Of a stretch of 64,000 nt of DNA, positions 11,301 through 20,063 are shown piece after piece; within the stretch, counting starts at the first letter, position 1; each line of letters opens with the position of its first letter. The position numbers and the translations under genes are program-made. The notes below the pieces were generated by a model. The model worked only from the letters and a program-made list of their open reading frames with translations. It had not been told where the DNA came from and searched no databases. Source of the DNA: Candidatus Endomicrobium macrotermitis (GTDB lineage Bacteria > Elusimicrobiota > Endomicrobiia > Endomicrobiales > Endomicrobiaceae); contig JAISVT010000023.1 in assembly GCA_031271405.1 (NCBI GenBank), positions 1 through 64,000 on the forward strand, in the 5' to 3' direction.

Positions 11301-12064
11301 TATGCGCCGATGACATCCGACACGTAAATCTCGCCGGGCTTGAGTTTTTTAAGTTCTTCAAAATAGTTCTCGGCTTTTACGTAAGTATTTTCCTTTTTGG
11401 CAATATTCTTCTTTTCTTTGGAAAGCGGATAATTTTTTTTGGGAGAGTCCGGGGCGGTGTACTTAAAAATCTCGTTGCCTTTAAGGTCTATAAAAGCCGC
11501 CTGATCGTAGAGAGGAATTTCGGCATAGTTAAAAAAAGCGTCCGGCTTTCTGTAATGAAAGCCGTTCATATCGTTGTTTTCCGGATTGGAAGATTCCGCT
11601 AAAGCATCCTGCTCGGGCTGAGTCGTTACGTCGATCCATTTGTCTTTATCCGGAGAAAGTTCCCATTTCCCGGGTTTAATCACCCTTGACCGTCTGCGCT
11701 CTACAAAATTTTTATAGGCTTCGGGCGAAGGTTCGACTTTGGAAAGAAATAAAATATCGATATCTCTTTCGTAAAGAAAGCCGGCGATATCTCCTGCAGT
11801 ATCGGTGGTAAGGCGCTCGATGCTTTCCACCGCGTTTTTATTGAGCGCCGCCGTGGCGTCTTCCACGGATATTTTTTTAAGAGTATTGCCCAGATAAAGA
11901 ATCTGGTACCATGCGATTGCTACAAGAATTATAAGCGGTATTACCTTTACTATAATAAAAATTATTATGAGTTTTGCCTGCATGCTCAAAACAAAACGGT
12001 TTAATATGCCGTTCATCAATATATTGAAATATTTCTGCGCTTTGTTCGTTTTTCTCATGAGCAT
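8339..12064 (-). CDS. Large hybrid sensor histidine kinase (extracytoplasmic Cache-like sensor, HAMP, PAS, HisKA, HATPase, REC)
   Basis: N-terminal TM helix, ~450-aa extracytoplasmic region, second TM plus [49 protein letters not shown]. Confidence 0.92.
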   Translation of the reverse strand: MLMRKTNKAQKYFNILMNGILNRFVLSMQAKLIIIFIIVKVIPLIILVAIAWYQILYLGNTLKKISVEDATAALNKNAVESIERLTTDTAGDIAGFLYERDIDILFLSKVEPSPEAYKNFVERRRSRVIKPGKWELSPDKDKWIDVTTQPEQDALAESSNPENNDMNGFHYRKPDAFFNYAEIPLYDQAAFIDLKGNEIFKYTAPDSPKKNYPLSKEKKNIAKKENTYVKAENYFEELKKLKPGEIYVSDVIGAYVGTNYIGMYVPSVLEAAEKERGYGIPYEPEKQAYSGKENPNGQRFEGIVRWATPVAGPDGKKIGYATFALNHDHIMEFVDHITPMNERYVELPSAYEGNYAFIWDYKCRSIAHPRHHSIVGYDPSTGDPQIPWLESSIYDSWQASGVKKWTDFVKDIAVFDGQSRKKIPAPALTKAGFVGLDGRYLNNAPQCTGWMDLTEKGGSGSFYILWSGLYKLTTAAAIPYYTGQYAPSEKNGYSKRGFALVTIGAGLDDFTRPVKETEIKLTKTVNLNINDTFLHLTSATVALIIIVIFIAIWLAWGITDNITILIRGMSRFRRGERQFRFNTSGKDEFGMLMDSFDEMADGIVNSAKNPLSITDENFKVIYMNGYALDIIGRKLEDVVGHSYYDFSIYVRGSKYDPITALNEGREAEILHIKESGRYVRGRAGLFKNPGGGENGYIIETDDVTNMVLERNTIEEQKALLATIFSSSPDLIWYCDTDGKYLAVNPRFAAIAGRSPSEFTGKTAKEMLPADISEMFDKNDTLARESKKPLYSEERISFSDNHEEILDSVRTLIRDASGALVGLLGFARNVSERVAIEYELRETQRNLEKAVSDANKANEHKSEFLARMSHEIRTPMNAIIGLTSIVQKRIEDIDAVETQGIDSEVNEVKGHINRIESSSRHLLGLLNDILDISKIEAGKIELSEENVDMPELVDTVSDIIRPRCEEKNIKFSVHSDEFSPRVFLSDSLRLRQVLINLLGNAVKFTPELGKIDFVIKNVEKKAGKTLIGFSVRDNGVGISEEVMGRIFNPFEQGLGKGIGGTGLGLSISRRIVQLFGSDIKVASEPGKGSEFSFEIWFKEAAHDSGERISDVTGKFKGKKALLVDDVEINRVIVKSMLDSTGIEITEAENGVDALEKFKASSEGYYDIIFMDIQMPVMGGLESADKIRSLGRPDAKTVPIVALTANAFKDDMNEAKMHGMNDHIAKPVELKRLLKALLKYVRV

Positions 12065-12168
12065 CCCCCAAATACAAATATTCAGTATTATAATAAATTC
12101 TCCCGGGTATTGCCATAAAAAGCTTAATTTAGTTTAATAATGCAATTATTTTCTTACAAGGAGAATTT

Positions 12169-13341
12169 ATGCTGAAAAAACTTTTGTGCGCGGCCTTCCT
12201 GTGCGCCTTGTCCGCGAACGCTTTTGCCGTTACCGACATTTGGAAAGACAAGTTGTTTATCGACGGAGAAATAAGGAGTTTCGCCATTTCCGACAGGAAT
12301 ATGATACAAAGGCTCGGTTCTTCCGCAGATTACGACACGGTTCCTACGCGCGTTCTTTTCGGCGCCGGATACAGAATTACGCCGGACATAAGCGTTTTTG
12401 CGCGCGGCGCGTTTTTTACGGTATGGGGACAAAAAGACGGGCAGTACGCGGTGCTGGGAAACTACGACAACAAACTGAGTTTCGCGGAAGGATACGCGGA
12501 AATTAAAAATATTTTTAACGCGCTCGACATTAAAGCCGGAAGACAGTTTTATCTTTCGGACGAAGTTTTTTACAAGCCGCTTTTGTACTCGGTAGAAAGG
12601 CTTATTTACGCGTCGGTGGACGGCGTAAGCGGCAACTTTAAATTCAAAAATACCGACGTGAAATTTTTGCTCGGTAAAGAAGCCGAAGTCACTTATTCCG
12701 GAATGGAAGGCGAACGTTACGTTTACGGCTTGCAGTCAAAAACCAAAGTTTCGGATTTATTCAGTTTTGACTTAAGCGCATATAACATCAACACTAAAAA
12801 TACGCGTTACGATACGGCTGCCGACTATACGCTTTTCGGAGCGACTCCGCGTTTGAACGCCGGGAACCTTGCTTTATTTTTACGCTATTTGGCAAATAAC
12901 GACGAACAAAACCGGTACGGGCAGTATTTTCATCTGGACGCAAAATATAAAATAGCGGAAGATTCTTTTTCACTGACGCCTAAAGCGAGTTTTATCACCA
13001 CGGCCGGAGACACCGGCTGGGGCACCATAACTTATTTGAGAAGCATAATAGTGGAACAGTCGCTCGGAGATTTGGCCATAAGAAACGGAGAAGTTTACGG
13101 CGCGGGCATTGATTTTCAGGCCGAAGCGCTGCCGAAAACGCTGTTTTCTCTGGATTCTTATTATTATAAAAGCAGCATATCCTCCATGTCCGACAAAGGC
13201 ACGGAAGTTGACCTGAAAGCCGTATATCAAATGTATAAAAACCTTGAACTCGGAATTGCCGGCGGTTATTTTGCCGCAAACGGCTCATTTCAGGAAAAAG
13301 ATTCGCAAAAATTGCAGGTGTGGTTTGTGTTTAAATTTTAA
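12169..13341 (+). CDS. Predicted outer-membrane beta-barrel protein
   Basis: Signal peptide MLKKLLCAAFLCALSANAFA; alternating aromatic/amphipathic strands; C-terminal ..QKLQVWFVFKF ending in Phe. Confidence 0.75.
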   Translation: MLKKLLCAAFLCALSANAFAVTDIWKDKLFIDGEIRSFAISDRNMIQRLGSSADYDTVPTRVLFGAGYRITPDISVFARGAFFTVWGQKDGQYAVLGNYDNKLSFAEGYAEIKNIFNALDIKAGRQFYLSDEVFYKPLLYSVERLIYASVDGVSGNFKFKNTDVKFLLGKEAEVTYSGMEGERYVYGLQSKTKVSDLFSFDLSAYNINTKNTRYDTAADYTLFGATPRLNAGNLALFLRYLANNDEQNRYGQYFHLDAKYKIAEDSFSLTPKASFITTAGDTGWGTITYLRSIIVEQSLGDLAIRNGEVYGAGIDFQAEALPKTLFSLDSYYYKSSISSMSDKGTEVDLKAVYQMYKNLELGIAGGYFAANGSFQEKDSQKLQVWFVFKF

Positions 13342-13360
13342 TTTCGGTTTATATAAAAAA

Positions 13361-13395
13361 AGCGGTCAGGGCATTTACCCTTACCGCTTTTTTTG
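13361..13395 (+). terminator. Intrinsic terminator
   Basis: agcggtcaggg catt taccct-taccgct followed by TTTTTTT, after the OMP gene. Confidence 0.75.
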
Positions 13396-13467
13396 TTTTT
13401 TGTCTTTGTCCTTCGCCCATTGCGGGAAAAGAAAAGGCTGCCCCGCAAGGGGCGAAAGCGTCAGTTT

Positions 13468-14730
13468 TTAAATCTTTATCCGTATAACCGTATTTTCGGG
13501 GAACATATCCGCGCAATTATTTTCTATAGGAATTTTTACCGATTGGTTTGCTTTTCCCGGAGCGATTTCCTCCGTAAGTCTGTTATCTTCGGCGTCAAAC
13601 ATTTTATCGAGCTTTATTTTTACAGGTTCAAAACGCAAAGGCGGCAAAATTTCGATTTCGTCTCCTTTTTTCAGTTTGTGCCGCAGTTCTACGGTCAAAA
13701 AACCGCCTTTATTTTCTTTTACTGCTCCCGCGTTTCTCCATCCGCTCCTGCTTGAAGTATCCGCATAATCCTGCGCTTCCCCGCCGGGAATGCCGTCAAA
13801 AAATCCCAAAGTGTACCCCCTGTTTTGCAGGGTCAGAAGTTCTTTCATATATGTATCGGAATTCCAGCTTTCCGGGCTGTCAAAATAATCGTCAACCGCT
13901 TTTCTGTACGCTCTTGCGGCTTGGGCAACGTAATATTCGCTTTTGTTTCTGCCTTCGATTTTTAAAGAGTCGAAACCCGCGGACAAAATCTTATCCAGTT
14001 TCGGCATAAGGCACAGATCTTTGGAATTAAAAACATACGAGCCGCGTTCGTCTTCTTCAAGTTCCAGATATTCTCCGGGACGGAGCTCTTCTTCCAAGAG
14101 CAGTTTGCTTTTATATTTCCACCTGCACGAATGCGCGCACGCGCCGCGGTTTGCGCTGCGCGAAGCCATAAAAGCCGACATCAGACATCTGCCCGAATAG
14201 CTTACGCACATTGCGCCGTGCACAAAAATTTCAAGTTTTATGTTTTTGCATTTTTCCCTGATTTCCAAAGCCTCGGCAAAACTTACTTCCCTGCCCAAAA
14301 CGCATAGATCCGCGCCCAGACTTTTCCAAAAACCCGCGGTAAGCGCGGAACATACGTTTGCCTGAGTGGAAATATGAACGGGCATTTCGGGGATTTCTTT
14401 TTTCACATATTGAAAAACCCCGGGATCCGCAACGATAACGCCGTCAGGCCTTAAATTCTTTATGGTTTTAACAAAACTTTCAATGCGGGCGATATCGGAG
14501 TTATGAGAAAACAAATTCAGCGTAAAATAAATCTTTTTGCCCGCTTTGCGGACAAAAGAAACGCCTTCTTCTATTTCTTCCAACGGAAATTTTGATTTCG
14601 CGCGCAGGGATATTTCGGGAATTCCCGCATAAACGGCATCCGCGCCGTACAAAAGCGCCGTTTTAAGGCCCGAAAACGAACCCGCCGGCAAAAGAAGTTC
14701 CGGTTTGTTTAAGCCTATTTTGCTGTTCAT
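13468..14730 (-). CDS. Peptidase U32 family protein (collagenase-like / tRNA-23S rRNA hydroxylation type)
   Basis: PELLLPAGSFSGLKTALLYGADAVYAG..., ...EIFVHGAMCVSYSGRCLMSAFMASRSANRGACAHSCRWKY is the U32 signature. Confidence 0.92.
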   Translation of the reverse strand: MNSKIGLNKPELLLPAGSFSGLKTALLYGADAVYAGIPEISLRAKSKFPLEEIEEGVSFVRKAGKKIYFTLNLFSHNSDIARIESFVKTIKNLRPDGVIVADPGVFQYVKKEIPEMPVHISTQANVCSALTAGFWKSLGADLCVLGREVSFAEALEIREKCKNIKLEIFVHGAMCVSYSGRCLMSAFMASRSANRGACAHSCRWKYKSKLLLEEELRPGEYLELEEDERGSYVFNSKDLCLMPKLDKILSAGFDSLKIEGRNKSEYYVAQAARAYRKAVDDYFDSPESWNSDTYMKELLTLQNRGYTLGFFDGIPGGEAQDYADTSSRSGWRNAGAVKENKGGFLTVELRHKLKKGDEIEILPPLRFEPVKIKLDKMFDAEDNRLTEEIAPGKANQSVKIPIENNCADMFPENTVIRIKI

Positions 14731-14973
14731 ATATTTATTTAAGCATTTTTAGTATAATTTGGAAAATACCAATTTGAAGAGTGAAAAGCGAAAAGGCGCT
14801 ATGAACAGCGGCAGAATAAATGCAATAAATCCCAAGCCTTTTCCGTTATTTGTATTTAACAGAAAATTAACATTAAATATATATAATGTATGAAATTATC
14901 ATTAATACGCCATACCTTGCGAAAACGCGGCATACCGGTCTTTTTGTAATCAAATTTACCTTCAGGGGATTAT

Positions 14974-17900
14974 ATGAATTTAGCAAGTTTATCTATTAAG
15001 CGTCCGACTTTTGTCTTTTCAATTCTTGCGGCCATGATAATAATAGGCCTTATTTTTATGTCCAGAATGCCCGTAAGAATGATGCCTGACGTTGAAGTCC
15101 CGTATGTTGTCGTTTTGATAACTTATCCGGGAGCGGGCCCCGAAGAAATAGAAAACAGGGTTTCTAACAGGGTTGAAAACGCCGTCAGCGCAATTTCCGG
15201 CTTAAAACATATAACCTCTATGAGCCAGGACGCAATTTCATCGACATACGCAGAATTCGAACTGACAAAAGACCCCGAAATAGCCCTTCAGGAAGTAAAA
15301 GACAAAATAGCCGAAATCCGCAGGGGTTTTCCGGACGATATAGACGAACCGGTAATATTAAAACTCGATCCCGAATCCGCGCCGGTTATGACGATAAGCC
15401 TTAAAGCCGAACTCGACCCGAAAGAACTGTTCGATTTCGGCGACGAATATTTCAGAAAAGAACTGCTGCGCGTTGACGGCGTATCAAGAATCTGGATGGC
15501 GGGCGGAACAAGAAGGGAAGTGCAGGTGGCGGTTGACCGCGAAAAACTGGACAAATACGACACTACCCTGACCGCCGTTTCAAACAGCATAGAAAACAAC
15601 AGCATGAACGTTCCCGTGGGCAGGCTTTCCGTTGGAAACGACGACATTTCTTTCCGTTCAATAGGCGAATACAGGACAGTAGAATCCATTGAAGACGTCG
15701 TGGTAAATTTCCACGGCAACGAAGTTCCCGTGGCGGTAGGCGACCTTGCCTCAGTCAAAGACACGATAACCGAACGCTTTACAATGGGCAGGATAGACAT
15801 CAAAGAAGACGGGAAATTCATAAGGGAACAGACTCTCCTTTTCAGAATTTTCAAGCAGTCAAAAGCCAACGAAGTAAACATTTCAAACGGCATTTTAAAA
15901 AAAGTGGAAGAACTCAACGAAAGATATAAAGGCACGGAAGGAAATCCGCGCCTTACCGTCGTTACGGATAACGCAAAAGTCATAAGAGACAATATTAACG
16001 ACGTAAGAAATACCATTTTCGAAGGCATTTTCCTTGCCACAGTCGTAGTGTATTTCTTTCTTGCAAGCTGGCGCTCCACGTTTATTACGGCGCTGGCGCT
16101 GCCCAACAGCCTTATCGGCGCGTTTATTTTTATGTACTTTTTCGATTTCAGCGTGAATATAATTTCGCTTATGTCCCTGTCGCTTGCAGTCGGGCTTTTG
16201 ATAGACGACGCCATAGTCGTGCGCGAAAACATTTACAGGCATTACGAAGAAGGCGAAGAACCCGACGAAGCCGCGCAGAAAGGAACCGACGAAGTTTCGC
16301 TCGCGGTCATAGCCACTACCGCTTCGGTCATAGCGGTGTTTTTGCCGGTAGGGTTTTTAAGCGGAATTATCGGGCAGTTCTTTAAAGAGTTCGGCCTTAC
16401 GGTCGTTTTTGCGATGTTCATATCCGTTTTGGACGCTTTGACCATAGCGCCTATGCTTTCGGCTTACATAATCCCGTCGCACAAGCAGGCAAAAAAACAC
16501 AAACCAGGAAAATTTGTCCGGATTTCAAGCAAAATCATAAGAACTCTGACGGTAGTGTGGTTTGACAAACTTTACGAGTTTTTTCTCGCCTTGTACGTAA
16601 AATCCATAAAAATAATCCTTTCAAATAAAATAAAAGTCCTGTTTTTAACGTTTCTGATTTTTGCCGCGTCTCTGCTTTTGATAAAAAAGATCCCGGCAAA
16701 TTTTATGCCCACTTCCGAATCCGGCGAGTTCAGGATAGCCGTCGAAACCGCTCCCGACGCCTCGCTTGCGAGGACAAATTCGGTATGTATGCACATAGAA
16801 GATATTCTGACTACGATACCCGAAGTCGAATTTGCCGTGGTGTCCATAGGAAACAACAACAGAGAATTAAATATCGCGGACATTTACGTGCGCCTGGTGA
16901 ATTATAAAAACAGAAGCATGTCCACGGAAGAAGTTAAAACCGTAATAAGACAAAAACTTGCCGGAGAACTCGACCCGTCGGTGATAGTCTCGTTAAACGA
17001 TTCCGGCGGCGGGATGGTCGGAGGAAACAGAAAACCTTTTTCGCTTATGATATTTGCAAGAGACACAAACCTGCTTTCCAAACTTGCCGGCCAGCTTATA
17101 GCGCAGTTTAAAGATATCCCCGGTCTTGTGGATTTAAGCACAAATTTCCGCTCGGGAAAACCCGAATACCAAATAGACATAGACCCCGCGAAAGCCAAAC
17201 TTTTCGGCATAAATTCGGTCATAGCGGGCGCCGAATTAAGGGCGATGGTGGAAGGCAACCTTCCCGCGGTTTTCAGGGCTAACGGTCTTGAGTACGACGT
17301 AAGAGTACAGTTTAAAGAAGGGCAAAGAGACATCATGAACTCTTTCAACAATCTTTACGTTTTCAATATGAACAATAAAAGGATAAAACTTTCGCGCGTA
17401 GCCTCGTTAAAACAGGCGGAAGGCCCGACAAAAATTTTCAGGCGCGACAGAATGAGATTTATCGAAATCACCGGAAATTTAAGCAAAGGCGCGGCGCTCG
17501 GGCCCATACAGTCCGAAGTGCAAAGAATAATCAACAATCACAGAAACAATCCGAAAAATAAAGATCTCTGGAAAAACACTACTTACCAGTACGGCGGGAA
17601 CATAGAAGAAATGCAAAACCTGGTCAAAAGCATATCGGTAGCCGCGGTTCTTTCGATAGTGTTTATTTATATGGTGCTGGCAAGCCTTTACGAATCCATA
17701 GTAACGCCTTTTACCATAATGGTCGCCCTGCCGCTTGCGGCGATCGGCGGTCTCGGAGCGCTTTGGATAACGAAAGGCTCTTTGGATATGTTTACAATGA
17801 TAGGGTTTATAATGCTGTTGGGGATAGTTGCCAAAAATTCGATTATTCTTGTGGACTATATTCAACAGCTTATGATACGCGGAAAAAGCGTGGAAGCCGC

Positions 17901-18171
17901 GGTAATCGAAGCCGGAACGGTCAGGCTGCGCCCCATACTTATGACGTCTTTTGCGCTTGCGGCAGGCATGCTTCCTACGGCTTTGGCGTTAAGCGAAGTA
18001 GGAAAATTCAGGCAGAGCATGGGCATAGTTATTATCGGCGGAGTCATAAGTTCCACGATACTTACGCTGCTTATAATACCGGCGATTTTCGAGTATATGC
18101 ACTCTTTCAGAACATGGTCAAGAAAGAAGTTCGGAAGGCCCGAAAAAAGAAAAATAGATTTGGAAGCATAA
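14974..18171 (+). CDS. RND-family efflux transporter permease (AcrB/MexB-like)
   Basis: 1065 aa; MNLASLSIKRPTFVFSILAAMIIIGLIFMSRMPVRMMPDVEVPYVVVLITYPGAGPEEIENRV; internal duplication of TM regions; GIVAKNSIILVDY motif. Confidence 0.95.
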   Translation: MNLASLSIKRPTFVFSILAAMIIIGLIFMSRMPVRMMPDVEVPYVVVLITYPGAGPEEIENRVSNRVENAVSAISGLKHITSMSQDAISSTYAEFELTKDPEIALQEVKDKIAEIRRGFPDDIDEPVILKLDPESAPVMTISLKAELDPKELFDFGDEYFRKELLRVDGVSRIWMAGGTRREVQVAVDREKLDKYDTTLTAVSNSIENNSMNVPVGRLSVGNDDISFRSIGEYRTVESIEDVVVNFHGNEVPVAVGDLASVKDTITERFTMGRIDIKEDGKFIREQTLLFRIFKQSKANEVNISNGILKKVEELNERYKGTEGNPRLTVVTDNAKVIRDNINDVRNTIFEGIFLATVVVYFFLASWRSTFITALALPNSLIGAFIFMYFFDFSVNIISLMSLSLAVGLLIDDAIVVRENIYRHYEEGEEPDEAAQKGTDEVSLAVIATTASVIAVFLPVGFLSGIIGQFFKEFGLTVVFAMFISVLDALTIAPMLSAYIIPSHKQAKKHKPGKFVRISSKIIRTLTVVWFDKLYEFFLALYVKSIKIILSNKIKVLFLTFLIFAASLLLIKKIPANFMPTSESGEFRIAVETAPDASLARTNSVCMHIEDILTTIPEVEFAVVSIGNNNRELNIADIYVRLVNYKNRSMSTEEVKTVIRQKLAGELDPSVIVSLNDSGGGMVGGNRKPFSLMIFARDTNLLSKLAGQLIAQFKDIPGLVDLSTNFRSGKPEYQIDIDPAKAKLFGINSVIAGAELRAMVEGNLPAVFRANGLEYDVRVQFKEGQRDIMNSFNNLYVFNMNNKRIKLSRVASLKQAEGPTKIFRRDRMRFIEITGNLSKGAALGPIQSEVQRIINNHRNNPKNKDLWKNTTYQYGGNIEEMQNLVKSISVAAVLSIVFIYMVLASLYESIVTPFTIMVALPLAAIGGLGALWITKGSLDMFTMIGFIMLLGIVAKNSIILVDYIQQLMIRGKSVEAAVIEAGTVRLRPILMTSFALAAGMLPTALALSEVGKFRQSMGIVIIGGVISSTILTLLIIPAIFEYMHSFRTWSRKKFGRPEKRKIDLEA

Positions 18172-18184
18172 AAAAGAGTCAATA

Positions 18185-18913
18185 ATGTTAACGGAAAATT
18201 TTAAAGTGCGCTACGGCGAAGTCATGCAAAACAATATAGCCCCGGTGTGGACTCTGCAAAATTACGCGCAGCAGACAGCGGCAATTGACGCTCAAAATCT
18301 TTCATCGGGCTGGGAAGACCTTTCAAAAAGCGGCACCGCGTGGATTTTAATGAAAATAAGTTTTAAAATTTCCGGAGAAATCAAATCTTCGCAAAATATA
18401 AAAATAAAGACCTGGCACGTTTTCAGCGATAAATTAAAAAGCCGCAGGGATTTCATAGTATTTGACGAAAACGGCAATGAAGCGGCGAAAGCCGTAAGCT
18501 GGTGGCTTGTTTTCGACACGGAAAAACGCAAAATAGCCAGAACTCCGGAAAACCTGCTTGTAAAAAAAGATGTCATAGAAACTGCGATGGAAGATATTGA
18601 AGTTGCGCGGCCGTCTTTTGAAGGGCAGGCTCCCGTAAACGAATACGAAATAATTTCAAGGCTTGAAGATACCGATTTAAACGGCCATGTAAACAACGTT
18701 CATTTTACCGCTTGGGCCGTAGAGGGCGTCCCGGAAGGAATCCGCAAAAATTTAAAACTCACCGATATAACCGTTAATTTTAAAAACGAAGTCAAACCGG
18801 GCGAAATAATCAAAGTAACCACCTATAAAACCTCAGACAGCCGCTTTTGGCACATACTCGTAAGAGAAACCGACAAAAAAGAAATATCTTCCGCTTATTC
18901 CGTTTGGGGATGA
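18185..18913 (+). CDS. Acyl-ACP thioesterase
   Basis: Double hot-dog protein of 242 aa; DLNGHVNNVHFTAWAVEGVP motif. Confidence 0.85.
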   Translation: MLTENFKVRYGEVMQNNIAPVWTLQNYAQQTAAIDAQNLSSGWEDLSKSGTAWILMKISFKISGEIKSSQNIKIKTWHVFSDKLKSRRDFIVFDENGNEAAKAVSWWLVFDTEKRKIARTPENLLVKKDVIETAMEDIEVARPSFEGQAPVNEYEIISRLEDTDLNGHVNNVHFTAWAVEGVPEGIRKNLKLTDITVNFKNEVKPGEIIKVTTYKTSDSRFWHILVRETDKKEISSAYSVWG

Positions 18914-18974
18914 CAGAAAGAGGCGGTGCGCAAAGGCAAATAACTTTTTCTAACGCAGCCGGGGTTTTTATATA

Positions 18975-19018
18975 AAAAAAGCAGGCCGGACAAAATTTGT
19001 CCGGCCTGCTTTTTTGTT
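18975..19018. terminator. Strong bidirectional intrinsic terminator
   Basis: aaaaaaagcaggccggacaaaatttgtccggcctgctttttt between convergent genes. Confidence 0.92.
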
Positions 19019-19029
19019 TTATATCTTTA

Positions 19030-19965
19030 TTAAGCCTGGCAGCCTGCCGCGGCTTTACGCTGCAAAAGTTCCCATTTCGCGTCAACTTCTTTCTGTATCT
19101 CTTCAAGAATAGGGGCATTTTCGGGTTTAAACAAATGTTTGAAGCGTCCCTGGGGTTTTAAAAATTCGGTTACGGGTTTCTTTTCTTTGGGGGTAACCGT
19201 GATTTTGTAAACTCCGTTTTCAACTTCGTAAGAAGGCCATATGCAGGTTTCGACGGCAAGTCTTGCAAGAGGCATCGTGTCTTCGGGTTTATAGTTCCAG
19301 CCGAGTCTGCAGGGGGTAAGGATATTTATAAAAGAAGGCCCGTCAACCGACAAAGCTTTCTGGACTTTCGTTATATAATCGTTCCAGTTTCCCACATAGG
19401 CTTGCGCTACGTAAGGAATATTATGCGCGGCCATTATGGCGGTCAAATCTTTTCTGTTCTGCTCTTTTCCCTGACGGGCTTTTCCGGCCGGAGCCGTGGT
19501 CGTATGAGCGCCGAGAGGCGTCGCGCCCGAACGCTGTATGCCGGTGTTCATATACGCTTCGTTGTTGTAGCATATGTAGAGCATTTTATGCCCTCTTTCC
19601 ATCGCGCCGGATAAAGACTGAATCCCGATATCGTAAGTTCCGCCGTCGCCGCCGAAAGCTATAAATCTTATATCGTCCGATATCTTGCCCTGCTTTTTCA
19701 AGCTTCTGTAAGCGGTTTCTATTCCGCTGCACGTTGCTGCGGAATTTTCAAACGCGCTGTGAAAAAACGAATTTTTCCACGCAGTATAAGGGAAAATCGT
19801 AGTTGAAACTTCAAGGCAGCCTGTCGCGCTTGTGACTACTACGGGAGTGCTTCCCGCGGCTATCAAAGTTTGTCTTGCCACTATGCCTGCTCCGCAGCCG
19901 GCGCAAAGGCGGTGCCCGCCCGTTACGCGTTCCGGATTTTTACTCAGTTCTTTTAAATTTGCCAT
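19030..19965 (-). CDS. porB: Pyruvate:ferredoxin oxidoreductase beta subunit (TPP-binding)
   Basis: MANLKELSKNPERVTGGHRLCAGCGAGIVARQTL...FAFGGDGGTYDIGIQSLSGAMERGH. Start placed at 19965 rather than the longer ORF. Confidence 0.9.
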   Translation of the reverse strand: MANLKELSKNPERVTGGHRLCAGCGAGIVARQTLIAAGSTPVVVTSATGCLEVSTTIFPYTAWKNSFFHSAFENSAATCSGIETAYRSLKKQGKISDDIRFIAFGGDGGTYDIGIQSLSGAMERGHKMLYICYNNEAYMNTGIQRSGATPLGAHTTTAPAGKARQGKEQNRKDLTAIMAAHNIPYVAQAYVGNWNDYITKVQKALSVDGPSFINILTPCRLGWNYKPEDTMPLARLAVETCIWPSYEVENGVYKITVTPKEKKPVTEFLKPQGRFKHLFKPENAPILEEIQKEVDAKWELLQRKAAAGCQA

Positions 19966-19983
19966 TTTATCCTCTTTAAAGAA

Positions 19984-20061
19984 AGAGTGGAAAGTTAAGA
20001 GTGGAGAGTGGAGACTGCGAAAACACTTAAACTTCACTCTTCACTTTTCAGTCTTCACTCT
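19984..20061. repeat. Heptamer-phased inverted-repeat element A (porA 3' end / porB 5' side)
   Basis: agagtggaaagttaagagtggagagtggagactg ... cttcactcttcacttttcagtcttcactct; arms are imperfect reverse complements with ~7-bp internal periodicity. Confidence 0.75.
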
Positions 20062-20063
20062 AT

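Noticed and set aside
8355-11602. Many plus-strand ORFs (up to 243 aa) opposite the hybrid kinase gene
   Set aside because: They lie antisense to a 1241-aa gene with clear kinase domains and show low-complexity, Arg/Tyr/Phe-rich composition typical of shadow ORFs.
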